Source: Bacteroidota bacterium (lineage in GTDB: Bacteria > Bacteroidota > Bacteroidia > Bacteroidales > CG2-30-32-10). From it: a stretch of DNA of 5,144 bases. Shown in pieces: positions 5,046 through 5,144 of this stretch. Where the stretch lies: NCBI GenBank assembly GCA_013334735.1, contig JAAXXA010000251.1:1-5144 (forward strand), read 5' to 3'. Each line of letters begins with the position of its first letter. Within the stretch, counting starts at the first letter, position 1. A program made the translations under genes and the position numbers. The notes below the pieces were generated by a model, which was given only the letters and a program-made list of their open reading frames with translations, made no database searches and had not been told where the DNA came from.

Positions 5046-5144
5046 AATATCAGCCATAACGAATTCAAATAATTTGCTCACGAGAAACTCTCCCCTGAAG
5101 CCACCTTTTAAACGACGCTTGACTTTCCCCGGACGGCTTTCCGG
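5046..5144. other. Right edge, no supported gene
   Basis: This stretch beyond the right hairpin is richer in GC towards the end, where CCGG repeats around an 8-nt spacer at the extreme edge (5129-5144 region). A minus-strand frame stays open from the edge to 4914 but passes through the hairpin and repeats and resembles no family I recognise. It may be the end of the neighbouring chromosome or cassette. Confidence 0.4.

Noticed and set aside
4914..5144. Minus-strand frame open from the right edge to 4914 (76 codons)
   Set aside because: It passes through the right hairpin and GCATACAAC box, and I recognise no family in it. A fragment of a neighbouring gene at the far edge cannot be excluded.
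1..5144. CRISPR array, tRNA or rRNA gene, transposase or integrase gene
   Set aside because: No regularly spaced repeats, cloverleaf, rRNA-like sequence or recombinase motifs were seen on either strand.

Overview
The window holds one compact minus-strand operon of six genes (about 4.0 kb, roughly positions 4702 down to 701). It is flanked by repeat-rich non-coding DNA and, at the far left, by the remains of a toxin-antitoxin locus. The operon is strongly AT-rich, its genes lack clear Shine-Dalgarno sequences, and it looks most like accessory DNA of a Bacteroidota-type genome. The first ~180 bases are visibly richer in GC (over half) and encode a broken MazE-like (DUF3018) antitoxin of a kind common in Proteobacteria and Cyanobacteria. 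The host therefore cannot be fixed, and transfer of the operon is likely.

Layout from left to right: 19-215 (-) frameshifted MazE-like antitoxin, possibly followed by the first codons of a MazF-like toxin at the window edge; 216-700 non-coding, with a long 110-bp hairpin (385-494) and short repeats; 701-1318 (-) single-pass membrane protein of unknown function; 1335-1943 (-) Nmad2-like protein; 1956-2444 (-) TIR-like (ThsB/DUF1863-type) protein; 2431-2715 (-) Nmad1/DUF1599 protein; 2712-3740 (-) thymidylate synthase-fold pyrimidine hydroxymethylase-like protein; 3701-4702 (-) alpha-glutamyl/putrescinyl-thymine pyrophosphorylase-like protein (HMUDK_hel family); 4703-5144 non-coding, carrying partners of the left repeats and a second hairpin.

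In transcription order the operon runs aGPT-Pplase-like, TS-like, Nmad1, TIR, Nmad2, membrane protein. The first three and Nmad2 belong to families known from biosynthesis of hypermodified thymines in phages (5-hydroxymethyl-dU and its amino-acid or polyamine adducts). The TIR protein and the membrane protein look instead like immune sensor/effector parts. The genes overlap or are separated by at most 16 bp, so they are probably co-translated. The most interesting reading is a defence or conflict system that couples synthesis of a modified pyrimidine nucleotide (as a DNA mark or as a soluble signal) to a TIR enzyme and a membrane-anchored protein. No kinase, polymerase, nuclease or methylase is present in the window.

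The operon is bracketed by related sequences: a ~65-bp diverged direct repeat (632-695 and 4737-4802), a perfect 16-bp inverted pair (582-597 and 4840-4855), and GTTGTATGC-type boxes next to long hairpins on both sides (around 376-511 and 4944-5030). This suggests a mobile or exchangeable cassette, with some resemblance to integron attC sites, but no recombinase or transposase gene is visible.
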